From the NCBI GenBank assembly GCA_937967725.1, contig CALBSY010000075.1, positions 1-15,126 of the forward strand: 15,126 bases of DNA, read 5' to 3'. Made by a program: the position numbers and the translations under genes. The notes under the pieces are model-generated. The model was given only the letters and a program-made list of their open reading frames with translations, searched no databases and was not told where the DNA came from. Shown here piece by piece: positions 1-7,590 of the stretch; the stretch's first letter is position 1, and the number at the start of each line of letters is the position of its first letter. The DNA comes from an uncultured Alphaproteobacteria bacterium (GTDB lineage Bacteria; Pseudomonadota; Alphaproteobacteria; Caulobacterales; Aquidulcibacteraceae).

Positions 1-225
1 GAGATGAAAATCGATTGGAACAAAGTTGTATTCAACATGCTGACAATAAAAGGCATTTATGGTCGTGAGATTTTCGAGACCTGGTACAAGATGACCGCGA
101 TGATCCAAGCAGGGCTCGATTTGAAGCCGATCATCACGCACCGCCTCCCGTATCAGGAGTTCGAGAAGGGCTTTGAGACGATGATTGCTGGCAAGTCAGG
201 CAAGATCATCCTCAGCTGGGATTGA
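1..225 (+). CDS. tdh: L-threonine 3-dehydrogenase, C-terminal part (cut by window edge)
   Basis: This is the last 74 codons of a gene that enters from the left; the reading frame is open back to base 1, and the internal ATG at base 4 is not its start. The product oxidises L-threonine with NAD+ to 2-amino-3-ketobutyrate in the cytoplasm, the first step of threonine breakdown to glycine. The visible piece is the end of the zinc-dependent medium-chain dehydrogenase fold and has the typical Tdh tail: [23 protein letters not shown], then [19 protein letters not shown] and a final SGKIILSWD. Only 24 bp separate it from kbl, which encodes the next enzyme of the pathway, so the two are very probably one operon. 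Zinc ligands and the NAD-binding domain lie outside the window. Confidence 0.93.
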   Translation, partial: EMKIDWNKVVFNMLTIKGIYGREIFETWYKMTAMIQAGLDLKPIITHRLPYQEFEKGFETMIAGKSGKIILSWD

Positions 226-249
226 GCACAACACCACAAGAGGGAAGAG

Positions 250-1455
250 ATGTACGGCGCGTTCCAGGAGCATCTTGAGCGTGAGCTCAAAGCCATTCGT
301 GATGCTGGCTTTTACAAGGAGGAGCGCGTCATCGCCACGCCGCAAGGCGCGGAGGTGGAGGTCGCCGCGGGCGGCGCGTTGATCAATCTGTGCGCCAACA
401 ATTATCTCGGCTTGGCGCAGGACCCACGCGTTACCAAGGCTGCGCACGATGGGTTAGACCGCTGGGGTTATGGGATGGCGTCTGTACGCTTCATCTGCGG
501 CACCCAGACCGTGCACAAGGAATTGGAAGCGCAGCTGTCGCAATGGCTGCAACTTGAAGATACCATCCTCTATCCGTCCTGTTTCGACGCCAATGGCGGC
601 CTGTTCGAAACGTTGTTGGGCGCCGAAGACGCGGTTATCTCGGACGAATTGAATCACGCCTCGATCATCGACGGCGTTCGGCTCTGCAAGGCGCAGCGCT
701 ACCGCTACAAGAACAACGACATGGCGGATTTGGAAGCGCAGCTCAAAGCGGCCGACGCCGGCGGCGCGCGCTTCAAGCTCATCTCGACCGATGGCGTGTT
801 TTCGATGGATGGCATCATCGCGCAGCTCGACAAGATTTGCGATTTGGCCGAGCGCTACAATGCGCTCGTTCATGTGGATGATTCACATTCCACCGGCATC
901 GTCGGCGCGGGCGGGCGCGGGACTGCCGAGCATTGCGGCTGCATTGAGCGCGTCGATATTCTCACCAGCACGATGGGGAAGGCTCTGGGCGGCGCGAGCG
1001 GTGGGTTCACTAGCGGCAAGAAGGCGATCGTGGATTTGCTGCGTCAGCGCTCTCGGCCTTACCTTTTCTCCAATACCGTGCCACCGCCGATTGTGGCCGC
1101 GGCGCGTACGGCGGTCGACCTGGCGGCAAACGGGGACGATCTGCGCGCGCGGCTGCGCGACAACATGACTTTCTTTCGAGAAGGGCTCACGCGAGCTGGG
1201 TTCGACCTCATCCCCGGCGAGCACCCAATTATCCCCGTCATGTTGTACGATGCGAAGGCTGCGGTGGCGTTGGCGCAAAAGCTCCTTGAGTACGGTGTTT
1301 ACGTCATTGCCTTCTCCTACCCTGTGGTCCCGAAAGGGAAGGCGCGTATCCGAACCCAGATCTCGGCCGCGCAAAGCCGCCGCGAGTTGGAGGCTGCCAT
1401 TGACGCCTTCGCGCGGGCCCAGCTTGAGGTGGACGCGGCGCCCGGCCCTGACTGA
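250..1455 (+). CDS. kbl: 2-amino-3-ketobutyrate CoA ligase (glycine C-acetyltransferase)
   Basis: Kbl is a cytoplasmic PLP enzyme of the alpha-oxoamine synthase family. It splits 2-amino-3-ketobutyrate with CoA into glycine and acetyl-CoA, completing what Tdh starts. The 401-residue product matches the usual length of about 398. Family residues visible are NHASI (His136), the PLP-aspartate motif VDDSH at 209-213, and STMGKALGG, whose Lys244 should form the Schiff base. NYLGLA near residue 51 is the substrate-side signature. The ATG at 250 is preceded by an AGAGGGAAGAG Shine-Dalgarno stretch and gives the family's normal N-terminus. The order tdh-kbl is the reverse of the E. coli kbl-tdh operon. 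Related enzymes (HemA/ALAS, BioF, SPT) share the fold, but the threonine-pathway neighbour settles the assignment. Confidence 0.96.
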   Translation: MYGAFQEHLERELKAIRDAGFYKEERVIATPQGAEVEVAAGGALINLCANNYLGLAQDPRVTKAAHDGLDRWGYGMASVRFICGTQTVHKELEAQLSQWLQLEDTILYPSCFDANGGLFETLLGAEDAVISDELNHASIIDGVRLCKAQRYRYKNNDMADLEAQLKAADAGGARFKLISTDGVFSMDGIIAQLDKICDLAERYNALVHVDDSHSTGIVGAGGRGTAEHCGCIERVDILTSTMGKALGGASGGFTSGKKAIVDLLRQRSRPYLFSNTVPPPIVAAARTAVDLAANGDDLRARLRDNMTFFREGLTRAGFDLIPGEHPIIPVMLYDAKAAVALAQKLLEYGVYVIAFSYPVVPKGKARIRTQISAAQSRRELEAAIDAFARAQLEVDAAPGPD

Positions 1456-1541
1456 GCGTCTGTAAGGTTCGCGCCCGTTCATCCGATTTCGTCGCAAAAT
1501 CAAAACATCAGACGAGTGTGGGCTTGGCTTTTGCCTGCCCG

Positions 1542-1577
1542 GCGGCTTTATTGCCGCGCCGCCCGCTCGGACGGGCG
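1542..1577 (+). repeat. Two adjacent small inverted repeats in the leader of the M16 gene
   Basis: GCGGC (1542-1546) pairs with GCCGC (1553-1557) across the loop TTTATT. CGCCCG (1560-1565) pairs with CGGGCG (1572-1577) across a six-base loop. They sit 25-60 bases before the GTG start. Neither is followed by a T run, so they do not look like intrinsic terminators for kbl. They could be leader-RNA structure or simply chance in GC-rich DNA. Confidence 0.4.
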
Positions 1578-1585
1578 CCAGGTGA

Positions 1586-1604
1586 GGTGGGGGAGATCAC
1601 AGTG
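1586..1604 (+). promoter_or_regulatory. Ribosome binding site deciding the GTG start of the M16 protease
   Basis: The purine-rich run GGTGGGGGAG ends about 6-8 bases before GTG 1602. No comparable site precedes the longer in-frame GTG at 1518, whose extra 28 residues would put a proline/arginine-rich stretch ahead of the signal peptide. Confidence 0.6.
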
Positions 1605-4406
1605 CGCGGTTGGTTGATTGGGCTAGCGTTTGGCGCGTGCGCCTTGGTTTCGAGCTGCGCAACCACGCAGCCTGCGGCTGACGACTCCGCCGCGGTCGAG
1701 CGACTCTTGGATCGGGTCAACATCGCCTACGACACCTTCACGCTGGACAACGGTCTGCGTGTCGTCGTTCACGAGGACCGCAAGGCGCCCGTGGTCGCCG
1801 TCAGCGTCTGGTACAACGTCGGTTCAAAGGACGAGCCGCCAGGCCGCACTGGTTTCGCGCACCTGTTCGAACATCTGATGTTCAACGGCTCAGAAAACGC
1901 GCCCGGCGATTACTTCGATCCATTGCGTGAGATTGGCGCAAACGATCTCAACGGCACCACGTGGTTCGACCGCACCAACTATTTCCAGACCGTGCCGCGC
2001 TCGGCGCTGGAGCGTGCGCTGTTCCTAGAAAGCGACCGCATGGGCTACTTGCTGGGCGCGGTGACCCAGGAGAACCTGACCAATCAGATTGGCGTCGTAC
2101 AAAACGAAAAGCGCCAGGGCGACAACCAGCCCTATGGGATGGTTGAGTACGCGCAACTCGAAGCGCTCTTCCCTGAAGGCCACCCGTACCGCCATTCAAC
2201 CATTGGCTCGATGGCGGATCTATCAGCCGCAACGCTGGCAGACGTGCACGGCTGGTTCCGCGAACGCTACGGCCCCAATAACGCCGTGCTGGTGCTGGCC
2301 GGCGATATCAATACGGCAGAGGCGCGGACCCTGGTTGAGCGTTATTTTGGCGCGATCGAACGCGGGCCGGTAAATACACCGGCGGCGGCGGACGTTCCGA
2401 CCTTGCCGGAACGCATCGACGAGGTGATGCACGACCGCGTCGCCACGACGCGCCTGTATCGCAACTGGGTGGTGCCCGGTCTCACCCATGAGGACGTAAC
2501 GCCACTTTCCGTCGGCGCCGCTGTCCTCGGCGGACTGGCGAGTTCGCGGCTCGATAATGAACTTGTACGCGGCGAGCAAAGCGCGGTGCGCGTGTCGGCA
2601 TTCGTGCAGCAATTCCAGCGCGTGAGCTTGGTCGAGGTGCAGGTAGACGTAAAGCCGGGCCAAGATGCTTCCGCTGTCTCCCAGCGCTTGGACCAGATCA
2701 TCGCCGAACTCATCGCGAATGGGCCGACGGAAGACGAAGTACGCCGCACGGTGATGCGCACGCTGTCTGGCCGAATTCAGGGGTTGGAACGCGTCGGAGG
2801 GTTTAGCGGCAAAGCCGTCGCGCTGGCGGAAGGAATGCTTTACGCCGACAATCCGGACTTCCGCCGTCAACAGCTTCATGAGCTAGCGGCGGTGACGCCT
2901 GAGCAGGTGCGTGACGCGATGCAACGCTGGCTGACGCGACCGGTCTATGCTCTTCGTGTCGATCCGGGCGAACGCGAGGCTTATGTGGAGGCGCCAGCAG
3001 CGCCGGCCCAGACCGTGGATGCAAGTGCGCCGGAAGTAACGATCACGCCGCGCCAAATGCCGCCGGTTGGCGATGCATCGGCATTGGACTTCCCAGCCAT
3101 TCAACGCGCCAGGCTCTCAAACGGCATTGAGGTGGTCTATGCGCGGCGCAACGCAGTTCCGGTTACTTACGCTACCGTGGAGTTCGATGCCGGCGTCGCC
3201 GCCGATCCTGCAAACCGCCTAGGCACGCAGTCGCTGATGCTGAGCTTGCTTGAAGAGGGCACGACCAGGCTCAATTCAATCCAGATCGCCGAAACCGAAG
3301 AACGACTCGGCGCAAACATTTCTACTGGCGCCAGCCTTGATCGCACTTTTGTGAGCCTGACCGCGCTGAGTCCCAATATTGACGCTTCGCTAAACCTGCT
3401 TGCGGACATCATCCGTAATCCGGCGTTCGAACCCTCGGAAGTCGAACGTCTGCGCCGCCAACAGCTCGCGGCAATTTCCTCTGAACTGACGCAACCTGCA
3501 GCGCTCGCGCGCCGCGCGCTGCCACCTTTGCTTTATGGCCCTGAGCATCCTTATGGAAGGCCGTTCTCGGGTCTGGGTACGGCGGAGATTGTGGAATCGC
3601 TGACCCGCGACGAACTGATCAGCTTTCATCAGGCATGGATCCGCCCAGATAACGCGACCATCTTCGTCGTGAGCGACTTGCCTTTGTCGCGCATCACGGC
3701 GGCGTTTGAGCGCGCTCTTGGAGACTGGCCGGCGCCGGCCGCGGCGCGCGGTGTGAAGCAGTTCGATGTAGGCGTCCCGGCTGCGCGTCCGCGTGTCGTT
3801 ATCGTGGACCGGCCACAATCGCCACAATCGTACATCTTCGCCGGTCAGGTGTTGTCTGCCCAAGGCACCGACGACCTGTTGAACCTGACGGCGGCCAACG
3901 AAGTGCTCGGCGGCTCTTTCTTGGCGCGCATCAACATGGAGCTTCGCGAACGCCGCGGTTGGTCCTATGGCGCCTTCGGCAGCGTCGCGCTGCTGGAACA
4001 CCGCTCACCGTACATTATCCAGGCGCCGGTACAGGCCGACCGCACGGGCGACTCCATCGCGGCGGTCCGCGAGCAGGTCAACGCCTTCTTGACTGACGAT
4101 GGCGTGCGCGAGGCAGAGTTGAACCGCAATATCCTCGGCAATGTGCGTCAATTGTCCGGGCAGTTTGAGACTTCCCCGGCGGTGCTCGGCGCATTGCGTT
4201 CCAATGCGCTTTATGATCGTCCCGACAATTATTGGGAGACTGTCGCCGATCGCTACCGCGGCATGACCGCGCAGACGCTCGATAGCACCGCGCGGCGGTA
4301 CATTGACGGCGACAATTTCGTGTGGGTGATTGTGGGTGACGCGTCCGTGGTGCGTCCGCAATTAGCGCAACTGGGACTGCCGGTGGAGGTCGTCCCGGCG
4401 CAGTAG
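1602..4406 (+). CDS. Tandem-domain M16 family zinc metalloprotease, predicted lipoprotein
   Basis: This 934-residue product has two M16 (pitrilysin/insulinase-like) halves in one chain, as in PqqL-type proteases. The N-terminal half carries the inverted zinc motif HLFEH (residues 87-91) and the downstream zinc ligand Glu169 in QNEKRQG, so it should be catalytic. An Ala/Pro-rich linker near 465-490 leads to a second half that lacks HxxEH but keeps the conserved Arg/Tyr signature RRGWSYG around 784-790, which completes the active-site chamber. I start it at GTG 1602 rather than the longer GTG at 1518: GGTGGGGGAG lies just upstream of 1602, and translation from there gives a compact signal peptide ending in the lipobox VSSC (Cys19). 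Ala at +2 suggests export to the outer membrane. It probably degrades peptides in the periplasm; the substrate is unknown. It has its own 146-bp upstream gap and no obvious functional partner. Confidence 0.9.
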   Translation: MRGWLIGLAFGACALVSSCATTQPAADDSAAVERLLDRVNIAYDTFTLDNGLRVVVHEDRKAPVVAVSVWYNVGSKDEPPGRTGFAHLFEHLMFNGSENAPGDYFDPLREIGANDLNGTTWFDRTNYFQTVPRSALERALFLESDRMGYLLGAVTQENLTNQIGVVQNEKRQGDNQPYGMVEYAQLEALFPEGHPYRHSTIGSMADLSAATLADVHGWFRERYGPNNAVLVLAGDINTAEARTLVERYFGAIERGPVNTPAAADVPTLPERIDEVMHDRVATTRLYRNWVVPGLTHEDVTPLSVGAAVLGGLASSRLDNELVRGEQSAVRVSAFVQQFQRVSLVEVQVDVKPGQDASAVSQRLDQIIAELIANGPTEDEVRRTVMRTLSGRIQGLERVGGFSGKAVALAEGMLYADNPDFRRQQLHELAAVTPEQVRDAMQRWLTRPVYALRVDPGEREAYVEAPAAPAQTVDASAPEVTITPRQMPPVGDASALDFPAIQRARLSNGIEVVYARRNAVPVTYATVEFDAGVAADPANRLGTQSLMLSLLEEGTTRLNSIQIAETEERLGANISTGASLDRTFVSLTALSPNIDASLNLLADIIRNPAFEPSEVERLRRQQLAAISSELTQPAALARRALPPLLYGPEHPYGRPFSGLGTAEIVESLTRDELISFHQAWIRPDNATIFVVSDLPLSRITAAFERALGDWPAPAAARGVKQFDVGVPAARPRVVIVDRPQSPQSYIFAGQVLSAQGTDDLLNLTAANEVLGGSFLARINMELRERRGWSYGAFGSVALLEHRSPYIIQAPVQADRTGDSIAAVREQVNAFLTDDGVREAELNRNILGNVRQLSGQFETSPAVLGALRSNALYDRPDNYWETVADRYRGMTAQTLDSTARRYIDGDNFVWVIVGDASVVRPQLAQLGLPVEVVPAQ

Positions 4407-4462
4407 CGCTGCGACGACCGACTTCCGGCGTGGTGAACGCGCATTATTGATGAAGCTGAAAA

Positions 4463-4476
4463 AAGGATAAATCCTT
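4463..4476. repeat. Perfect 14-bp AT-rich palindrome upstream of rlpA
   Basis: AAGGATAAATCCTT reads as AAGGAT, a two-base AA centre, and ATCCTT. It follows a run of six A's in the 134-bp gap between the M16 gene and rlpA. A two-base loop cannot form a good RNA hairpin, so if it works at all, a DNA operator half-site pair or part of a promoter is more likely than a terminator. Confidence 0.35.
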
Positions 4477-4540
4477 ACGCGGCCTAAAGTCCCGCTCAGG
4501 TAGAACGCCACCATCGCATCGCCTGCGTTGGGGTCGTCAC

Positions 4541-5704
4541 GTGAAGCTTCGCATTGCGCCGCGCGCGCTCGCATTGTCTTGCATCGGCATTTTGGCGCTC
4601 ACCGGCGTTGCACACGCCCAGCGCGCGCCGATCGTCTATGCCGGGCAGGGGGCTCCAGTGCAGACCGCCTCGGCCGAGGATCGCCTAGCCGGCGGCAGCG
4701 ACAACTCATACGGGTATGGCGCAGGCAGTCGGCGCAGCGAAGGCGCTGTGATCGACCTACGCCGGCCGCAGGCAAGCCGCGGGCGCGTGACGCCGGTGAT
4801 TTCTGAGCAACCGGTCCCACTCGCGGTTCAACCCGCGCAGGCGCCCGTTGCCGCTGAGGGTGCGGAAGAGGGGAGCGACGGTTGGCTCGAACGCGAGCGC
4901 GTCGGACCTCCATACGAAGCCAACGGCCGCTGGTATGTGCCCACGCCGGAGCCTGGGTACTCAGAAACTGGTACCGCGTCCTGGTACGGGCCACAGTTCC
5001 ACGGCCAACGCACAGCCAGCGGTGAAGTGTTCGACCAGGAGGCATTGACCGCGGCGCATCCTACGCTGCCGATCCCTAGCCTCGTGCAGGTGACCAATCT
5101 TGAAAACGGGCGCGAAATCATCGTGCGCGTGAATGATCGCGGACCATTTGTCGGTGAGCGATTGATCGATTTGTCGCGCCGCAGCGCTGAAGTGCTCGGT
5201 TTCGAAAGCGCCGGCCATGCACGCGTTCATGTTCGTTACTTGGGTCCGGCCCCGCGCCGGGTTAACGCCGATGGCAGCCCTGCTCCAGCCGCGCCCCCCT
5301 CACCGCCGGTCGGTCCAGGACGAGGCTTAGCAGTGGAAGAGGGGCCAACCTCCCTGCTCCCACCCTCTTCCGCCAGCGCGGATGTCGCCTTTGCGGATGA
5401 AAACCTCGCAGACGCGCCGGTCGGGGCGCCAATCTATGCGGCGCAAACCGCTGCGCCTCACGCACCACCGGCTGGGGATTATTTCGTGCAGGTCGGGGCT
5501 TTTTCCGATCTCGCCAACGCGCACCGGGTGCGTGATGCCGTGGCGGCGGCGGGTCCCGTCGTGGTCGATGTACGGCGCTCGGGCGCGGGTGTGGAACTGT
5601 TCCGCGTGCGGGTAGGGCCATGGGCCAGCGTCGCTGAGGCCGAGAACGCACGACGGCTCCTGGCCTCCATGGGTTACGGCGAGACCATCGTCGCTTCGCG
5701 CTAA
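4541..5704 (+). CDS. rlpA: RlpA-type septal ring lytic transglycosylase with SPOR domain
   Basis: RlpA proteins cleave denuded peptidoglycan glycan strands, and their SPOR domain targets the division septum. The 387-residue product has a signal peptide with a likely type I site at AHA|Q (residue 26), a low-complexity linker, a double-psi beta-barrel domain at about 141-235 (TGTASWYG, TASGEVF, NDRGPF), a Pro/Ala-rich spacer, and a C-terminal SPOR domain at 311-387 (YFVQVGAF, FRVRVGPW). Glu162, His173 and Asp199 have the same 11- and 26-residue spacing as the active-site trio of Pseudomonas RlpA (E120, H131, D157), so it should be active. The GTG start gives a proper signal peptide, although its Shine-Dalgarno is weak. 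Many RlpA proteins are lipoproteins; Cys14 lies too early in the hydrophobic core to be a convincing lipobox. A D,D-carboxypeptidase gene follows 81 bp downstream. Confidence 0.92.
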   Translation: MKLRIAPRALALSCIGILALTGVAHAQRAPIVYAGQGAPVQTASAEDRLAGGSDNSYGYGAGSRRSEGAVIDLRRPQASRGRVTPVISEQPVPLAVQPAQAPVAAEGAEEGSDGWLERERVGPPYEANGRWYVPTPEPGYSETGTASWYGPQFHGQRTASGEVFDQEALTAAHPTLPIPSLVQVTNLENGREIIVRVNDRGPFVGERLIDLSRRSAEVLGFESAGHARVHVRYLGPAPRRVNADGSPAPAAPPSPPVGPGRGLAVEEGPTSLLPPSSASADVAFADENLADAPVGAPIYAAQTAAPHAPPAGDYFVQVGAFSDLANAHRVRDAVAAAGPVVVDVRRSGAGVELFRVRVGPWASVAEAENARRLLASMGYGETIVASR

Positions 5705-5714
5705 GGCCGGTTTG

Positions 5715-5743
5715 TTGACGCAAAGCCGCCGGCTCGGTTTGAT
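5715..5743 (+). promoter_or_regulatory. Possible sigma-70-type promoter for the carboxypeptidase-tmk-holB operon
   Basis: TTGACG (5715-5720) is followed after 17 bases by TTTGAT (5738-5743) in the 81-bp gap after rlpA. The -35 is a good match and the -10 is poor. A start near 5750 would give a leader of about 36 bases. The -10 overlaps a small inverted repeat, CGGTT / AACCG (5735-5739 / 5746-5750). Confidence 0.3.
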
Positions 5744-5785
5744 TCAACCGGACAGCGCGGCGAGCGCGAACGATTCGGCGGTTAC

Positions 5786-6964
5786 ATGAGACTTTCCCGC
5801 GCCCTCTGTGCGGCCACCATTGCTGCAGCCCTAGGCTTGGCTAGTACAGCCGACGCTCAGCGTCGTCGCGCGCGTGAGCCGGCTGCGCCTGCGCCGGTGG
5901 CGCAGCACGTTACGATCATGGACGGCGCCTCCGGTGCGATCCTCCACTGCGAGGACTGCAATACGCCGATCCCACCGGCCTCGATGGCTAAGTTGATGAC
6001 GGTGCTGATCGTGTTGGAGGAGTTGCAATCCGGGCGCATCAGTTACGAGACGCAGTACCAAGTCAGTGAATACGCTTGGCGTGAGCACGGCGCCCCATCG
6101 AGCGGGTCGCATATGTTCCTGCCCGTAAATTCCATGGTCTCCGTGCGTGACCTCATTCAGGGCGCAGTGATCGTTTCTGCAAACGATGCGTGTGTAGTGT
6201 TGGCGGAGGGCATCGCGGGATCGGAGGAAGCGTTCGTGGCGCGGATGAACCAACGTGCGCAAGAACTCGGCCTGCGCACTGCGCGCTTCCGTAATGTGAC
6301 TGGGCTCGACGATCCCGAGCAGCGCATCAGCTCCGCCGACTTGGCGCGTCTCGCGCGCTATCTCATCATTCACTACCCGGATTTTTATCAGGTCTACTCC
6401 CGGCCAGAGTTTCGCTACAACAACCGCACACAGCAGAATCGCAATCCGCTGCTCGGCGCCTATCCCGGCGCAGACGGAGTCAAGACGGGTCATACCGACG
6501 ACTCGGGTTACGGCCTGATTGGTTCGGCAGTACTGAACGGGGAACGCCGCATTATTGCGTTCAATGGCTTGCCAACGATGGCGGCGCGTACATCAGAAGC
6601 GCAGCGCCTGATGCGTGCAGCGTTCAACGACTACGCGATCACCCGGCTTGCCGATGCACACGAGCAAGTGGGCGAAGCTGAAGTGTGGTTGGGTTCGCGG
6701 CGCACTGTGCCCTTGCTGGCGCAAGAGGAGATTGTTATCGGCGGGACGCGCGCGGTGCTGAGCGGGCTCAGCGCTCACATCGTTTATGACGGACCGCTCC
6801 GGGCGCCGGTCGCTGAGGGCGATGTTGTGGCGCGCCTCGTGGTCGAGGGGCCGAATTTTGAGACGCGGGAATTCCCACTCGTGGCCGGCCGCCGTCTTGG
6901 CCGCGCAAATTGGTTCTCCCGCGCCTTTGAAGGCTTGCGCCTGACCCTGTTCGGCCCTTCATAG
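5786..6964 (+). CDS. D-alanyl-D-alanine carboxypeptidase (low-molecular-weight PBP, DacA/DacC type)
   Basis: This periplasmic serine peptidase, a penicillin-binding protein of family S11, removes the terminal D-Ala from peptidoglycan stem pentapeptides and so limits cross-linking. The 392-residue chain starts with a signal peptide ending ADA|Q (about residue 24). All three active-site motifs are present: SxxK as Ser66-Met-Ala-Lys69, SxN as Ser131-Ala-Asn133, and KTG at 233-235 followed by HTDDSGYGL. A C-terminal PBP5-type beta domain fills the rest, and the last 20 residues (NWFSRAFEGL...) look like the amphipathic membrane-anchoring helix of the class. Residues C55 and C58 in ILHCEDC could form a disulphide. 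The ATG fits the signal peptide, though its Shine-Dalgarno is weak. tmk begins 5 bp after the stop, so this gene probably heads a transcriptional unit. Confidence 0.94.
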   Translation: MRLSRALCAATIAAALGLASTADAQRRRAREPAAPAPVAQHVTIMDGASGAILHCEDCNTPIPPASMAKLMTVLIVLEELQSGRISYETQYQVSEYAWREHGAPSSGSHMFLPVNSMVSVRDLIQGAVIVSANDACVVLAEGIAGSEEAFVARMNQRAQELGLRTARFRNVTGLDDPEQRISSADLARLARYLIIHYPDFYQVYSRPEFRYNNRTQQNRNPLLGAYPGADGVKTGHTDDSGYGLIGSAVLNGERRIIAFNGLPTMAARTSEAQRLMRAAFNDYAITRLADAHEQVGEAEVWLGSRRTVPLLAQEEIVIGGTRAVLSGLSAHIVYDGPLRAPVAEGDVVARLVVEGPNFETREFPLVAGRRLGRANWFSRAFEGLRLTLFGPS

Positions 6965-6969
6965 GGACA

Positions 6970-7590
6970 ATGGCTCAAGGCCGTTTCATCACGCTGGAAG
7001 GCGGGGAAGGCACGGGAAAGTCCACGTTGGCGCGGGGCTTGGCGGAAGCACTGCGCGCGCGTGGGCGTGACGTCGTCATCACGCGCGAACCAGGCGGTGC
7101 GCCGGGCGCCGATGCGATTCGCAAGCTGCTCGTGGAAGGCGATGCAAACCGTTGGAGCCCGCTGGAGGAAGCGCTTCTGTTCGCTGCGGCGCGGCGCAAT
7201 CATCTCACGCATACGATCGCGCCGGCGCTGGCGCGGGGCGCCATCGTGATTTGCGACCGCTATTACGATTCAACGCGCGCCTATCAGGCGGCGGCGGGCG
7301 GTTTGCCGCTGGAAGTTCTCGACCAGATCAATTCCTTGATCGAAGCGCCACCGCCCGATCTGACGCTCATTCTCGACTTGGTTCCAAGTTCAGGACTGCA
7401 GCGGTCGCGCGGCGGTCACGCGGGCGAAGATCGATTTGAGAAAAAGGGCGCTGAGTTTCACGCGCGCGTACGCGAAGAATTCCTGGAAATTGCGCGTCAA
7501 GAGCCCAAGCGATGCGTGTTGCTGGACGCGTCTCAAGGCGCTGGGCAAGTGCTTGATGCGGCGCTGGCGCAGGTGGAGCCCTTGCTTTGA
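6970..7590 (+). CDS. tmk: Thymidylate kinase
   Basis: Tmk phosphorylates dTMP to dTDP with ATP in the cytoplasm, an essential step of dTTP supply. The 206-residue product has the standard length. The P-loop GGEGTGKS is at 11-18, the DRY motif at 96-98 leads into YDSTRAYQ, and the lid region around 144-160 (QRSRGGHAGEDRFEKKG) is Arg-rich. REPGG at 39-43 contributes to the dTMP site. AGGGA just before the ATG serves as ribosome binding site, although part of it lies in the stop of the preceding gene, implying translational coupling. The stop codon overlaps the TTG start of holB. tmk-holB adjacency is widespread and pairs nucleotide supply with the replisome. Confidence 0.96.
   Translation: MAQGRFITLEGGEGTGKSTLARGLAEALRARGRDVVITREPGGAPGADAIRKLLVEGDANRWSPLEEALLFAAARRNHLTHTIAPALARGAIVICDRYYDSTRAYQAAAGGLPLEVLDQINSLIEAPPPDLTLILDLVPSSGLQRSRGGHAGEDRFEKKGAEFHARVREEFLEIARQEPKRCVLLDASQGAGQVLDAALAQVEPLL
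7571..7589 (+). promoter_or_regulatory. Ribosome binding site supporting the TTG start of holB
   Basis: AGGTGGAG (7571-7578), inside the 3' end of tmk, lies 8 bases before TTG 7587. This is ideal spacing and the reason I accept a rare TTG start; the next in-frame ATG is 43 codons later, inside the first conserved block. Confidence 0.6.

Noticed and set aside
1455..1516. CGTCTG ... CAGACG inverted repeat after kbl
   Set aside because: A 6-bp stem with a loop of about 50 bases is neither a terminator nor a convincing operator.
5735..5750. CGGTT / AACCG hairpin as terminator of rlpA
   Set aside because: The stem has only five pairs and no T run follows, so it cannot be called a terminator.
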